Origin: Vitis vinifera
Lineage: Eukaryota; Streptophyta; Magnoliopsida; Vitales; Vitaceae
Length of the DNA stretch: 64,000 bases
Assembly (NCBI RefSeq): GCF_030704535.1
Contig: NC_081820.1
Span: forward strand, 24,298,001 to 24,362,000
Direction of reading: 5' to 3'
The notes under the pieces were generated by a model. The model searched no databases. It was not told the DNA's origin and saw only the letters and a list, made by a program, of their open reading frames with translations. The position numbers were made by a program, and so were the translations under genes. Below, piece by piece: positions 18,947 through 32,485 of this stretch; position 1 is the first letter of the stretch; every line of letters starts with the position of its first letter.

Positions 18947-20323
18947 GTTGCAGCTTTTCATTGTGATCATATGATTTCTACACACTTGCGGGGATTGGCA
19001 CAATACTGATTATTTCATCTCTGCGATCAGGAGGTTCTATTCAGTGTACAACCCAACCCCACCTGAAATGTAGTTTATTGTTTCATTTATATTATTATTT
19101 TTTTGTGTGTAATTTTTCTACTCTGAACCAGTTTCATCTGGAAGCAGAACCTGTGATTACTGAGATCTTCAAAATCAATATGAAATTGTTTGTTATCTGC
19201 AGTCGTTGCCCATGATATCATTGAATGCTCGTTTCCTGATAACCCTCATGTAATCATGCCAGCAGAAGCGAAAACGGAAAGGGAAACCATTGTTCTTGGT
19301 AGAAGGTATGGTGGCAATTCGTGTTGGTGGATCATATTCATGTCGTATCACAAATCAAATATTAGACCCGAAAAGTCAATCTCAAATCAGACACAACTAA
19401 TAATTGGATTAAAAACATGAGTCCAAATATGAAACAATTATATTGTCCTATGTATAATTAATTGATATGATTATTAAATAAGTACATTTATATCAAATAC
19501 TAAGGTCCGTTAATTACTTAATTATAGCGAATTTGATCCAAACATGATTATATTAGATTATACGCCATCTAAACCCGAAAAAATACATTGGATTTGGGTC
19601 ATGTCAATGAATCATATCAGATTTTATTGCGGCAGCCACAAATTTTCTATCAAAAGAAGCCGTAGATGGTCAGCAGGGGTAATACAAAAGAAACCAAACT
19701 CTTTCATCCAATAACTTTTTCCTAATCAGGTTTTGGAGATTATGACTGACAAAACCTCTCATTATCTTTGAAAATTATGTAACTTGTTAGAGCAGGCTCT
19801 TTGAGTGCAGATTTGTTGATAACCCAGGCGGTCATTTTCAGTATTGATTATATTAGTAGCTGAAATGGGTGTCTGTGAAATCACTCAAAATTCAATTCAA
19901 TTCCACCGAAAAAGTAGGCTCTACGTTTGAATCTATATGTTTGTTAGGTGGGTCTGGCGCATTAAGTCTTGCCCCAGAGCCATAAAACCCGGAGGTTGCA
20001 CCCACACCCACCAACCCCATCAGCCCAGGCCCCAGACCCACCCCAGCATGGGCACACACATCTGAGAGAGACATGGAGAATTGGCTAGATGTTATTGACC
20101 ATGAAATGACCAAGTCCTGACCAAATAATACAATAACCCTGAATTTGATCTTAGCTGGATCAGGTAGGTAAACTAATCTTGGTACCAAATCTGTGGAATA
20201 AAAACTACATAAACGTCTAAAGTAATCCAAACCCATGTGCTAATTCATAAGACGAATTTGAAGCAAAAGTGAAAAAGGAAAAAAAATTAATCACAACGAC
20301 TAATGACTGATAAGGCAAGAATC
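18947..20323. other. Convergent intergenic region (3'UTRs of the TH1 and LRR kinase genes)
   Basis: No gene supported. A short stretch at 19200-19305 (after ATCTGCAG, before AAG|GTATGG) has clean acceptor and donor motifs and an open frame, so it may be an alternative last exon or 3'UTR exon of the TH1 gene. The open frame at 19892-20236 (minus) has no family features. Confidence 0.4.
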
Positions 20324-22671
20324 TCACTGTTGGGCAGAGGAGGAACCCATTTCAGCTGCTGCCGGAGGAGTTGGGGTTGAAGATGAGACTTCTGATTTAG
20401 TTTCAGAGGATGGGCGGTTTCCAGTATTGACCTGCTGGATGCTCTCCATCATTTTCACTACTTCTGCCATTTTTGGTCTTTGTTCTGGCATTTTCACCAC
20501 ACAATTCATCCCTATCTGTAACATCTCCACCATCTCTTCCTCTATATTTGGATACCTTAAAAGCTCTACATCGAACACTTCTGCGGTCCACTCCTCTCTT
20601 ACCACAGAATTAACCCATCTCACCAAGTGGATCACCTCATCACCACCGGTGTTATGAATGGGGGATTTTCCAGTTAGAAGCTCAAGGAGCAAGACCCCAA
20701 AGCTGTAGACATCCGATGCTTGAGACGCTTTTCGGGTGTCTGTCACCTCTGGGGCTCGGTACCCTGCAGCCCTCGTCATAGGCATTGGTGTTGGGGTCAT
20801 CAGTGTTCCCAAGCCAAGGTCAGAAACACAACCATATCGCCGGGAGTTGAGGAAAATGTTGGAGGCTTTTATGTTTCCATGGACAAGTTTCCCTCCATTC
20901 TCTGTGTGGATATGAGCTATGCCTCTTGCTGCACCAAGAGCAATTCTGAGTCGAGTTTCCCAGTCTAACGAAACCCGACCATCCCCTCGTCTTCCTGCAA
21001 AAAACCGATGCACCAAAATGTAGTCACATCTTTGTGATCAATCAACCTCTTTGGATACTGGTAACAGTACATTGATCAGGGTTTCGAGGACTCAAAATTT
21101 CGAAATCCACCATGATAGGGCTTTCTTAGCCTAGATTAGTTTTTTCTTTGAAAGACTAATTCCCCATTTCCCAATTACCCCTCAGCTTGCAATCATTAAG
21201 TATAAACTCCATCCTAGTTGAGCCAATCTTTCCATGGTTTTTAGGACAAATCTTCCACCAAAATCCAATGCTTTGTTTGGCTCTAGACTAATCCAAATCA
21301 AAAAAGGAAAAAGGCTGGATGCTATATAGAAACAACAATGAAAACTCGGGGAAAATGAAAAGTAGGATCAAAGACAACTTAGCACCAAATATCAATCCAT
21401 TGGGAACCTGAAAAAGTAATGACAGAAGCTAAAATTGAGGAAAGGTTTAACATACCATGCAATATCGAAGATACACTTCCTTGACCGTAGAAATCATATA
21501 CCATAAGCTTCTCATCCTTGGAATAGTAATAAGCCCTTAGTGGAGCCACATTCTCATGCCTTATCTGCCCAACAATCTGCATCTGCTGCTCAAAATCCCG
21601 TCTCACCAGGCTCACTTCCTTCAATCTTTTGACCACCAGAGTGGTGGCATCCTCCAGAGCTGCCTTATATGTTGTCCCAAATGTTCCCTTACCCAAAACT
21701 TCAGCAGAGGCCCTTAACAAATCCTCCAAATCAAATGCAAAACTACAACCCTCAAAGAACACAAGCCTGTTACTACCATCATGGCTCCCAGAAACAGTTT
21801 TCTTCACAGACCCTTCTCCCTTCTGGGACTTCACTATGAACCCAGTTTCCCGGTCTCTTTTCGAGTAGCAAACAATCATCAGAAGGGCAAATAACACAAA
21901 CCCCACAACAGAACCGCCAAGTATGATTCCCAACAAGGCGGGTTCACTGAGTTTCTTAGATTTCCTCAATGGTGGATTATTAGGTGGAAAAACTGGGGGA
22001 ATGGCATTTTCTGTGGAAATGTTGTTCCCAGAGAATGCCCAGTTGGGGAATCTTCGGAGGGATTGAGGCAAAGTGCCATTGAGCAAATTGTTGGATAGAT
22101 TTATGTGTTGCAAACTAGAAGTATTGAGATCAGGAATTTCTCCTGAAAGTGAGTTGTTAGCGAGATCTAAAGCTGCAAGATGAGTCAGTTTTGAAATGGA
22201 AGAAGGGATACTACCATTGAAGCCATTGTTTGAGAGATTAATAATGGTAAGATTCTTCCAGACTGAGAAATCAATTGGCAAAGGACCCGAAAACTTGTTA
22301 TACTGAAGATACAGGGCCGTTAAGTTTTCGAGTTTGGAGAAATCAGAGGGGAAAGGGCTCGTAATCGCATTCGATCTAAGACTCAGAATCTGAACTGCAG
22401 ACAGCTGACCAAGAGTGTTTGGAGGGATTTCACCACGGAATCCGATTCCGGGTAAGTGCAGAGCTATAACCCTTGAATGATCACCACTACAAGTCACTCC
22501 AGTCCAAGTATTGCAGACGGAGGAGTATTCATTCCAATTGAGAGTGCGGGAATGATTGATATTATTGAGAAAATCGAGCAAAGCTTGTTTATCTTCAACA
22601 GGTTCGGCAAAACCCTGGAAAGAAATTGTTCCCAGCAAGAAAATTATCGAGAAAATAGACTTGACTCCCAT
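20324..22671 (-). CDS. LRR receptor-like pseudokinase (At4g23740-type probable inactive receptor kinase), 628 aa
   Basis: Two exons, 21456-22671 and 20324-20994 (1216+671 = 1887 nt), encode 628 aa plus stop. Order of parts: signal peptide (1-22), LRR N-cap with [16 protein letters not shown] (45-61), about five LRRs (65-205), membrane helix [22 protein letters not shown] region (245-269), kinase domain (about 325-595) and a Ser/Thr/Pro tail. The glycine loop GKGTFGTTY (327-335) and VVK lysine (348) are kept. HRD is HGN (444-446) and DFG is DLG (464-466), so catalysis is unlikely. This subfamily's LHG exon border and [12 protein letters not shown] text are typical. It probably acts at the plasma membrane as a signalling scaffold or co-receptor; the ligand is unknown. 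The ATG gives a good signal peptide. Confidence 0.95.
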
Positions 22672-22725
22672 TTTCTCACCCGAAGTAAAAGATCCGATAG
22701 TCGGAGCAAAGATGAGCAGATTTTT

Positions 22726-23188
22726 CTGTTATAGAACGAACTGTTTGTGGAATTTTTTGCTCACATCTACAAGAATTTGGAAGAATAAGCACAATTAGAA
22801 ACTCAAAAGACAAAAGAGATATACTTGACTTGTAAGGCTGGTACTTATTGCATATTGACTTATAAGGCTCAATTTTCTTCCGTTGTTTGATGACTCTTGC
22901 TCCTCTCACCCATTCGCAGCTCTGTTTGGTAAGCGAGAAAAAGTAGGAAACCGAAAGAAACTATAAAAAAAATATTTAATACAAACTTTAAAGAGGCAAG
23001 CCTAATGCCACTTTTCCTTTTTGGTGTTGAGAAAAGTACAGGTATTGGCTTCGTTGAGCTGGTTTTTCATTTCCAGAAATACACCAAAAAAAAAAGAGAG
23101 GAAATTTTCATTTCTTTTTCATTTCCTCCGTATTCCCACAAACCAAACAGATGAACTTCATATGATTCAAGAAATAAAACCCACTTAC
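22726..23188 (-). other. Predicted 5'UTR intron of the LRR pseudokinase gene
   Basis: Minus-strand donor AGAGG|GTAAGTGG at 23188 and acceptor TATAACAG| at 22726 lie upstream of the ATG at 22671. A CT-rich (minus strand) tract at 23534-23553 and ACGACGTCGT at 23251-23260 would fall in or just upstream of the leader exon. Inferred from motifs only. Confidence 0.5.
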
Positions 23189-24172
23189 CCTCTTCTCAGT
23201 ACCGGACACAGAGCAACCTCCACTGCCGTACAGATACGACTAGTGGAAGAACGACGTCGTATTGGGAACTGCAGAAGAAGACAGAAGCTGAGACATGGTT
23301 AGAGAATTTGATGAGAAACAGTTAAGAGAGAGGACTGTACTTGGTGGGAGATGATAATGATGATGACGATGATGATGAGAGTGGGGTGGTGGGTTTTACT
23401 TCAGAAAACAGGGTCTCATGCCGAGAACAGTAGACAAGAATAATGATTGAAAAGAGCGTTGAGAAGTGAAGCGTAGTAATAAAATATAGTTGGATTTTGG
23501 CGCAAGAATAGGGGTCGCATGTGGGAAGAGATAAAGAGAGAGAGAGGGAGAGAGGTCAAGGGTATGAGAGTGTGGGGTAGGGTGGCGTCCTACAAGAATC
23601 CTCTCTTTCCGCCGTTGTTGAGCTACAGAAAGCTGCCTCTCTGTTTTTGTGTGTTTTTCAATGGTGTCTGGAAGAAAAAAAACAGAACAGAAAAGGGAAA
23701 AACTACAAACTGGTCCGGAAAATGTGTTTTCCAAAAGTAAGGAAGTATATTGGGACTTGTTTGGAATGGGAAATGGAAATGATTTCTAAAAATTATTTTC
23801 CTAGTTAGCTAAGAACTAGGATTCCACTGCAGCGGAATCCAACGTTATTTTTAAGTTAGGCGTGGAAAATGGAGCACCCGCGGCTAAACCAACTTAATAA
23901 TTTAAAATTTTAAAAAGTAACTTAATAATTTAATTTAAATCATTAAATAAATTAAGAATTTGTTGAACAATAATTTTAAAAAATGCTTTAAATATTTTCA
24001 ATACTTAAAAAATTTATCATTCAAATATTAAAAATATTATAAATATTTTTTAGAATTACTATCAAACATAATCTCTAATGTTTCTAACACTTAAATGATA
24101 CAAATTTTTAAGTATTAAAACTTAAAAAGGATAAAAATACTTTCTAAAATCATTACCAAATAGGCTCTAAGA

Positions 24173-24481
24173 GTACGTTTGATCCTAATTATAGAAAATG
24201 TTTTTAATATTTTTAATACTTGAAAATTTTTATCATTAAAATTATTTTCAAACGCACTCTAATAGTGTGTTTATGAAGTGTTTTTAGTCTTTCTAACACT
24301 TTAAATTTTTTATATTTAAAGTATTAAAGATACTATAAACACTTTTTATAATCACGGTCAAATACACTATAAAAATTTATTTAGTAATGATTCTAAGAAA
24401 TATTTTTAATATTTATAATACTTGAAAAAAGTGTTAAAAATGTTAAAAACACTTTTTAAAATCACTTTTAAACGCACTCCA
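24173..24481. mobile_element. AT-rich element with GTGCGTTT-type ends
   Basis: The left end AGAGTACGTTTGATCCTAATT is matched, inverted, by TCACTTTTAAACGCACTCC at the right. Internally AAACGCACTC and GTGTGTTTATGAAGTG suggest two nested or tandem copies. Similar words recur at 41245-41560. Confidence 0.4.
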
Positions 24482-24835
24482 ATCATATTTGATAAAATCA
24501 CTTAATAAAATAACTTAAAGTCAAATATAATTTTAAATAATAAATAAAAATAATTAATTTATTTTTAAATTTATTTTACTTTTTTACTCTATTTACGCTG
24601 ATACTTTCACGATATCATTTGTTATTTTACGATTTTTCTTTATTACTCAACCTTCTTTTTCCTAATTATAATTTATAAGTATAAATATATTAATTTAATG
24701 ATTTAAAATAAGTTTTAAATTAATTCTATCAAACATATTTAAAATAAAAATTAAATAAGAGGTTTTAAATTAATAATTTAAATATAATTTAACTTAACTT
24801 ATTAACTAAAAAATATAAGTTTCACCTAACACTCA
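24482..24835. mobile_element. MITE-like foldback, family 'ACTTAATAA', copy A
   Basis: It starts ATATTTGATAAAATCACTTAATAA and ends AAGTTTCACCTAACACTC, an imperfect inverse, with TTATTTTACTTTTTTACTC and TTATTACTCAACC inside. It shares order and words with 28501-28780 and 32067-32485. Confidence 0.5.
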
Positions 24836-27800
24836 TTAATACACTGTTTATTTGTCTCATTCAACAATATAAATGGGAAATCAATAGGTATTAATTCAAT
24901 AAATGGGAAAACTCAAAATGTTTTTTAACCTGTTTTTAATTTTTTTAAATATATTTTAAAATAAAATTTATATCTAGTGTTTTGTTTTAAATTATTTTAC
25001 ATATTTGTATAATTATTTTTTAAAGCAATAATTAAAAAACAAATAAAAACAACTAAAAGATATTATCCGAAAATACTTGTTTTCTGTTCTTAAGAATAGA
25101 AAAAACAAAAAACTATTTTTTATTGTCAAATATGTTTCTTGTTCTGAAAAATAGAAATTTGTTTTAAAAAACAAATTATCAAACAAGCCCTAAATAATTA
25201 TTTTTTGTTTTCTATTCTTAAAAAATGGAAACAAAATATTTTTTGAGAATAATTTTTAATTGTCTTAAGTTGTTTTTCCTCGTTTTTTTTATTATTATTT
25301 TTAAAATATAATTATATAAACACATAGAATGTTTAAAACTAAAGTACTATATATCAAAAGTATTTTTAAAACATATTTTAAAATATTAAAAACTTCTAAC
25401 ATTTTCAAATAGACTTTTGTTTTACAAAACATCAAGAAATTTTTTTAAAAAATTGTTCTCAAAAACCGTTTTTAAAACAATTACCAAATATAACCTAACT
25501 TTTTCTCAAACTTTCTAAAATTAAAATGGGTCTTAAAAGAAAATACAATCAACAAATCAAATGATTAGAATAGAGTGAAATAAATTATCGTATACGCCAA
25601 ACAATATATTTGCATGATTGGTCAATCACCTATACTTTATTCTATATATCATGTTGCATGGATTTGAAGTAAACGAAGGAGTATGATGATAAATAAATAA
25701 AGAGTAAAGTATTGGCATGAGACCAAGTCCAATACAAGATACAACACCTCATGCAACATGGCTTTTTGAAATGGCAAAGTATGACCCTAGTGCATGTGCC
25801 CTTCAATCATATGGAAATGAGTATACATGTAACCCAAATGTTGAAATAAAGAAATTGTTTTAGGAGATTATAATATAATGGCTAGTGACTTAAGAGCTTA
25901 ATTAATTTATAGTTTCATCATTCAAGGATGGTGCATGTGCCACTAACTCGAGCTGACGTAAACTCAATTCTACCTTCATAAAAAGTCATATAGATGGATT
26001 AGGGCATAATTTATGAATCAAAATTTAAATAAATCCCCTAAATTTGAAGGCATAACTGTAATGACCCATTTTTTCTTATATAGATATTATTCATTCGATG
26101 TCAAATAGGCTTTCATAATTTTAATATAAGTCGATATGATTAAAAGCGATTCATATACATGTTATGTAAAAACGAGAATAGACAACAAAAAAAATAAAAA
26201 CATTCATATTTATATAAAAAAAACCCTACACGGGAAAACTACAGATAAATGAGAAAAAAAATCTCTATATTAAAAATTAATATAAAAGGGGAGAGAATCG
26301 AGTGGTTACTATGTAGACATAAACATCATTATCCTAAATTTTATATACCATTGCATGACCCTAAATCTTATTGACTTGATCTTTCCATTACCACCACAAA
26401 CCATTCAAAAAATCTCATAAGTTTTTTTTATCATCCATGTCACATGGTGAGCTTTTTGAGTCACCAAGCTCTAACAATATACATCCTTACAATTTCAAAT
26501 CGAATAATTGATGGGATAAGTTTTGTCCACCCCTTATTTGAGGTATGCTAAGAGATTAAGCTAGTAGAGTAATCAATGGAAAGACATGTCGTAGGAATAA
26601 GGAAACATGTGTTATAAAAAAACACCACATACTTCAATCAAACTAAATTAGTAAAATCTAGTATAGATTTGAGTTGTAAATAGAGAGCACAATGGGGCGG
26701 GTTCAAGACAAGGTTACCCCATCTCAATCCTATCTCGTTTATCCAAAATAATTTTTATCATCGTTTCGTTTAAAAAATTAAATAGGCAGGACAGGAATAA
26801 TTATATTAAAATAAATATATTTTATAAATAATTAAATTATTATATTTTTTTTATAATTTATTTTATTTTAAAAAATAATTTTATATATAATCAGACAAGA
26901 TAGACGTGTGGTGGGACAAAGCAATATCCGAATCCACCCACGCATACGGGGTTTTAAAAAAAAATTCAAAACCATTTCAAATCCATTTAGTTCAAATTGA
27001 AACTCGTTTCATTAAGGGTGACGGGACAGGACGGGATGGGACGGCGTATCCGAAGAAATCTTTCACATTTTCATCCCTAGTTGTAAACAGTGAATTTTTC
27101 CGATTGCTTTCGAAGTAACTCGTTGACATCGCCTTATTTTGTTGACCAGGATAAAACATCGCTCCCCAACCAATCAAAACGATGTCGTAAAAGTTATGGT
27201 AGCAGACTAGCGAGGTGATGTTACACGTGCACCTGATAACTCTTTGGTTTTTTACGAAAACAGCAAGCAATGTCGGTCCTGTTATCTAGTTTACACGTGG
27301 GCACGCCCCACTATCATCCGTCAACACCATTGATGTTACCCCCTGAATCCTACTCTCTTAAATTATATAGTCACATATTTAATTACCTTAAATAATTAAT
27401 ATCTTCATATAATGTTAAATTATTATTTTACTAAGTCGTATTTTTTTTTTAACTTTTTATAATTTTATTTATAAAAATAAAAAATACTAGCTTCTATATA
27501 AAATAAACTTACCTTAAAAAATAATAATTTAAAAACCTTTAAAAAATTAAAATTTCAATAAATATTTACTACTTAAATTTTAAAAATCTAAAAATAATTT
27601 TTAAGTACAGAATATAATTTTTATTTAAAAAAAAACATATTCAATTGAATTTTTTTTTTCAATGAATATATTAAAAGGTTTTTATTATCAAATTTCACTC
27701 TTACACCTTAAAATTTTTACATTTTTCCCGCTAATTCTGCCAAACTCGTCCCTGGATGGTAGACAGGGACAGTCGGGAAAATCTCGTCAATCCATTCTTG

Positions 27801-28500
27801 CCCGGAACTAATTAGATGACGAGGCATTTGATTGCATTAATGTTCTTATGTTTTTTCTTATATATATATTTTTTAAATGAGCAAAAGGCACAGATGCATT
27901 CAAAAGACCTCTAAAAGAGTTCTGATGTGACGTTTTGCAAATAGGGGACAACCACGTAGTTGCGACCCGCCATGTGGTATGCTCAGATGCTGATGTGGTT
28001 GGTCTAAATACAGCGAATGCGTCGAGGGATTGGTGACAATCTGAATTCGGCATGAAATTATATGCCAGCATGGCATTTATGTCCATCCTTCCGCGGTGAG
28101 ATCCTGGCGTAGATCATGGAGATTGGACTCCGAGACATTTTGCATTTGGGTTCATCCATATGTCCATTGCTGTAATAGAATCATTTCATTTTTTAGGGGT
28201 TAGACTTATAGTATAGCCAAAATGACAAACAATGTTTAGGGGGCTTTTGGTCGTCCCATGCAAATTGAATGATTCCATTATATCATGGATGCAAATTTGG
28301 AACCTAGCTTGTGTCAACTTTGAAAGTTTCCATTTTATCTTATGTACTATTATTTGCAAATAAGGAACCTCCCATTTTGACTTGAAAACTCATCTTCAAA
28401 ATTCAAAGTCAAAAACTCTTTATTTAACTTTTTGGATAAGTTTTCGGGTTTAAAAGTGGCATTTACTCGCACAGCAGGAACCTTGACTTTAATATAAGTG

Positions 28501-28780
28501 AGTGTTTGATAAATCAACTTAATAACTTTAAGTGATTTAATAACTTTATTTAATTAATAAATAAATTAAATATGTTTAATAAAGTAATTTAATGATATGA
28601 ATTCAAATAATAAATAATAATAATAAGTAAAAATAATTAACTTATTTTTAAATTCACTTTTTTATTTTATATTTTTATTCTCATTTACCTTATTTTACCT
28701 TTGTGATTTTCTTTAAATATAATTTAACTTAAAATCAACTTTAATCATTATGTAATAAGTATTAAGTTTGACCAAATACT
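28501..28780. mobile_element. MITE-like foldback, family 'ACTTAATAA', copy B
   Basis: It starts AGTGTTTGATAAATCAACTT and ends TTAAGTTTGACCAAATACT, which is an inverse of the start. The interior has AATAATTAACTTATTTTTAA as in the other copies. Confidence 0.55.
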
Positions 28781-30067
28781 CTTAAGTATAATTTTACCGA
28801 GGAATGTGCTAAATATAATTTAAATTAATTAAAAATTTATAAAATTTTATATTACTTAATCTTTATATAAAAGTGGAAAAATCTTGGAAAAGTATATAAA
28901 ATTAATTTATTGATATTAAATCATTTTTTATCTTTGTTTTATTTTTTTAATATTTCTCTATTCTATTTTTTGTCCCCATAGGCAAGTTTTTGTTTAATTA
29001 AATCAATTTTTGAAAGTGTAAAGACTTTAAAGTGGAAATCAAGGGTTTAATTAGCTACATTTTCAAAAAGAATTATTAAAAATAATTCTTTTTATTAAAA
29101 ACATTTTTTTATATTTTTCAAAATAAAATTTGTTTGATAACTTAGAATATATTTATTATGATTTTTAAAATATTTTTTAAAATAATTTTTATATGTAATA
29201 CTTTATTTTTAAATATTATTTAATTTATATAACTATTTTTAAAAATAACCTTAAAAAACAAATAAAAACACTTTAAAAAAACTAAAATATGTTTTTAAAA
29301 AACACTATTTTCACATAATAATATTTAAAAATATATTTGGAAACAATTAATAACAAAAAAGTGTTTTTATATTTTTTTATTCTAAAAACAAAAAACCCTT
29401 GTTAAAAACAATTTCCATGACCATCACCCAAGCCCTAAATAAAATGCAATGAAATTATTCAAAATTTAAAGGGAGGCAACCCTGCATGTTTTGGGGAGCA
29501 ATAGTGGGTGGTATGTATAATGATATTATTAGTCAAAAGTTTTAAATAGATTAATTCCTGAATTTTGTAATCATCTAAGAAAGGGATATTATACTTTGCC
29601 TTTTGCTTAAAGGTCAAATCCCAATAACACAACCTTACAATAAGATATTGGGCATATATACTTGTATTTTGTCAATGAATTTAGTGGTATATTAAAGTAT
29701 TTGTAGAATAAAAAAAATCAAAACAAGAATCAAGCTTATAATTTTTTAAGGGAAAAAATGGAGAAGAAAAGAAGAAGAAGAAGAAAATTTGAACAAATTT
29801 TCATTGTTTTGTTGTTCAAGAATAAATTGAAGGGAAAAATATCAAATTATTTAGCAACATGATTTCTCAAAATTTTTTCTCATATTCTCTTTTTAAGGAA
29901 AATACATAGGAAAATCTTTCAATCTTTTTTTTCTCATCTCTATGTTGCTATTGGTTACGTTTTGTTATCGAAAAATAGTTAAAAAAAGAAGAAGTTAAAA
30001 AGTGATTTTCTCATATTTAATTTCATCATATAAAATAAAAACAAATAAAGTATAATTAAAATTAGTT

Positions 30068-30072
<5 letters not shown>

Positions 30073-30107
<35 letters not shown>
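30073..30107. repeat. (TA)n microsatellite
   Basis: An uninterrupted TA run of about 17 units within AT-rich sequence. Confidence 0.9.
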
Positions 30108-30110
<3 letters not shown>

Positions 30111-30127
30111 AATTATTTAATTTTTAG

Positions 30128-30896
30128 CAAGGTTTGAAAAATCGGATTTGTTCCTCAAAATATCGGTGAAAAATTGGTCATTGACAGTGGCCCAAATGAA
30201 ATCGGCCACCAATAATTGGTTGGGTATATATTTATCATTTTTTTAAATTATTTATTTTTAATTTATCTTTTATTTTAAATTTATATTATCATTTATTTTT
30301 AACTAATTTTCATATTTATCTCATTAATCTTATTTTAAAATATTAAAAATATAATTTTACTCAAAATTGCTATAATATAAAAAATTTAATAATGTCCTAA
30401 TATTTTATAAATTAAAATTAATTTGATAAGATAAATTATTAATAATTTTAATCATTTAAGTAAATTAATGTTAGTAGAAAAAATTGTCACCACATATTTG
30501 TAATCAAATTTTAGAAATTAAATCTTAAATAAAATATTTTATATAAATCAATTTAATTTTTTATTTAAAAGGTAATAAAACATGTTTTAATAAAAATATT
30601 TTTAAAATTTTAAAATAAATTAATATAAATATATTAAAGGAATTTAAACTATTTTTTTTTATAAAAATTTGATAAATATTATCTTTAATCATACTTATGC
30701 AAATTATACTTACAAAATAACTTTAATATATGTATTTTTACTTATTTTATCATTTTTTTGAAAGTTTTCTAATCATTTTCATGAATTTTAAACCATTTAT
30801 GTTCCATAAAATATCCATCGATATTTTTCCGATATTTTCAATATATCCGTAAAATCTAAAAACCTATTTGTATTTACCAATATTTTAAATCTTGAT
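30128..30896. mobile_element. Non-autonomous inverted-repeat element with CGATATTTT words
   Basis: The left end CAAGGTTTGAAAAATCGG is imperfectly inverted at the right (CAATATTTTAAATCTTG). TCCATCGATATTTTTCCGATA and AAATATCGGTGAAAAATTGG inside resemble the element nested in the E2 intron (4786-5861). No coding capacity. Confidence 0.45.
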
Positions 30897-31478
30897 CTTT
30901 ACATGTAAAAAGAAAAATAAATGAAATCACTTTAAAATAATATATAAAAATAATTTAATGATTTTCATTTTTTTTTTCATTTACTTTCTACCATTGATCA
31001 CTAGCTCTAACGATCAAAGGGCTCTCTGTTTGATCCTAGGTTAGAAAGCTTGACAATTTGTTCACCCCGTTAGTAAAAGTCGTTTTCCTTTTGCTAAAAA
31101 CTCTTCTTCCTTCGAGAAGGCAAGTCAGTAGGTCATAACAATTATTTGCTTGTTAAATAACCTCCCGATGACCCAGCTTTGAGAGTCTTTGTATATTTTG
31201 ACATTTCTTTTCATTCATAAACTAACGAAATGACATATATCAACAAAACTTTTAATAACTCTTCTTTAAGAGCTCCCCTATTTTTTACCAAAAAATATTT
31301 ATTATCAAATATTAATTTAAAATTTATTTTAAAAACCTTATCATATATATATATATTGAAAAGAAAATATCAAAATATTATAAAATAGATCTAATTCTAT
31401 TAAAATTACTCACTTGTGGTAAAGCCGTAAAGGTTTATGCTTATCTAGCGTAGGTTCACGCACTACTCCCACCTATCT

Positions 31479-31504
31479 CAATAAATAAATAAATAAATAA
31501 ATAA
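31479..31504. repeat. (AATA)n microsatellite
   Basis: AATAAATAAATAAATAAATA-type tetranucleotide run. Confidence 0.8.
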
Positions 31505-32066
31505 CCTGCCCCAGAAAAGGCGACGGCACATAGGGACAGGCAGCGCCAACCACTACATCACTGACCCAAATAAATGTTACCGAAGCAAAATTAAATTACA
31601 TGGCATTCATCATATGCCCCACCGAATCCCACTCTCCACTCCTCTCACAATACATCATCAATATATATTTTTTCCCTCCTATCTTTGTAATTTAAATTTT
31701 TATCATATGATCATGACCATACCATTCCTATTTATTTATTTATTTGTAGTTAGGGGACATGCATGGCCTACTAACGTTTAGTATTATTTGCTTGACAATA
31801 TAGTTCGTGATGAAATCTCATAAAAAAATCAATTATTTTTTTAGAAAATATTTTTATTAAAAAGAGAAAAAAAATGGCGAAGATTTATCATTTTGATTAT
31901 ATATGTATAAAATTTAAAGGATAAAGTTATTTTTATATAAATAAAAGGTAAAAATATTTATATGAAAAAGAGGTGGAAATAAAAAAAATGGAGGGTTAGA
32001 TTTATAAATTGGGAGTTATTTATCTCCTTTAATCAAATAACCATTTATCCTTCACAAAGATATTAA

Positions 32067-32485
32067 GTGGGTATTTGGTAAATCAACTTAATAACTTAAT
32101 TTAAGTCATTAAGTAAATTAAGTAAAACCTAATGATATATATAACTTAAAGTAAAAAATAATTTTAAGTAAAAGATAAAAATAATTAACTTATTCTTAAC
32201 TCCATATCTTTATTATACATTTTTTATCTTATTTATCATAATTACTTCTACCATTTATTTTACTTATCTACAACTTTCATTGTTACTTAACTTTTTTTGT
32301 CATAATTATATTTTACGATAATAAATATGCCAATTTGATGATTTAAAATAAATTTTAAGTTAATTTTATCATACAATCTCAACACTTAAAGTTATAATTA
32401 AGTAATAAGTTTTAAATAAATGTATAATTTAACTTAAAGCTAACTTAAATTATTAGACAATAAGTACTAAGTTTTATCAAACACT
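32067..32485. mobile_element. MITE-like foldback, family 'ACTTAATAA', copy C
   Basis: It starts GTGGGTATTTGGTAAATCAA and ends AAGTTTTATCAAACACTT. This is the longest of the three copies and includes ATTATACATTTTTTATCTT and CAACTTTCATTGTTACTTAA in the middle. Confidence 0.55.

Noticed and set aside
19892-20236. 114-codon minus-strand frame
   Set aside because: Lies in the 3' region of the LRR kinase gene, has no recognisable motif and a C/G-biased low-complexity middle.
23396-23740. Open frames on both strands upstream of the LRR kinase
   Set aside because: Overlap the CT-rich leader/promoter; composition is low-complexity and there is no domain.
26906-28086. Short frames in the less AT-rich islands of the desert
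   Set aside because: No splice-linked continuation or family match; probably degraded repeats.
31010-31160. Possible organelle-derived insertion
   Set aside because: Slightly different composition, but I could not match it to any plastid or mitochondrial gene.
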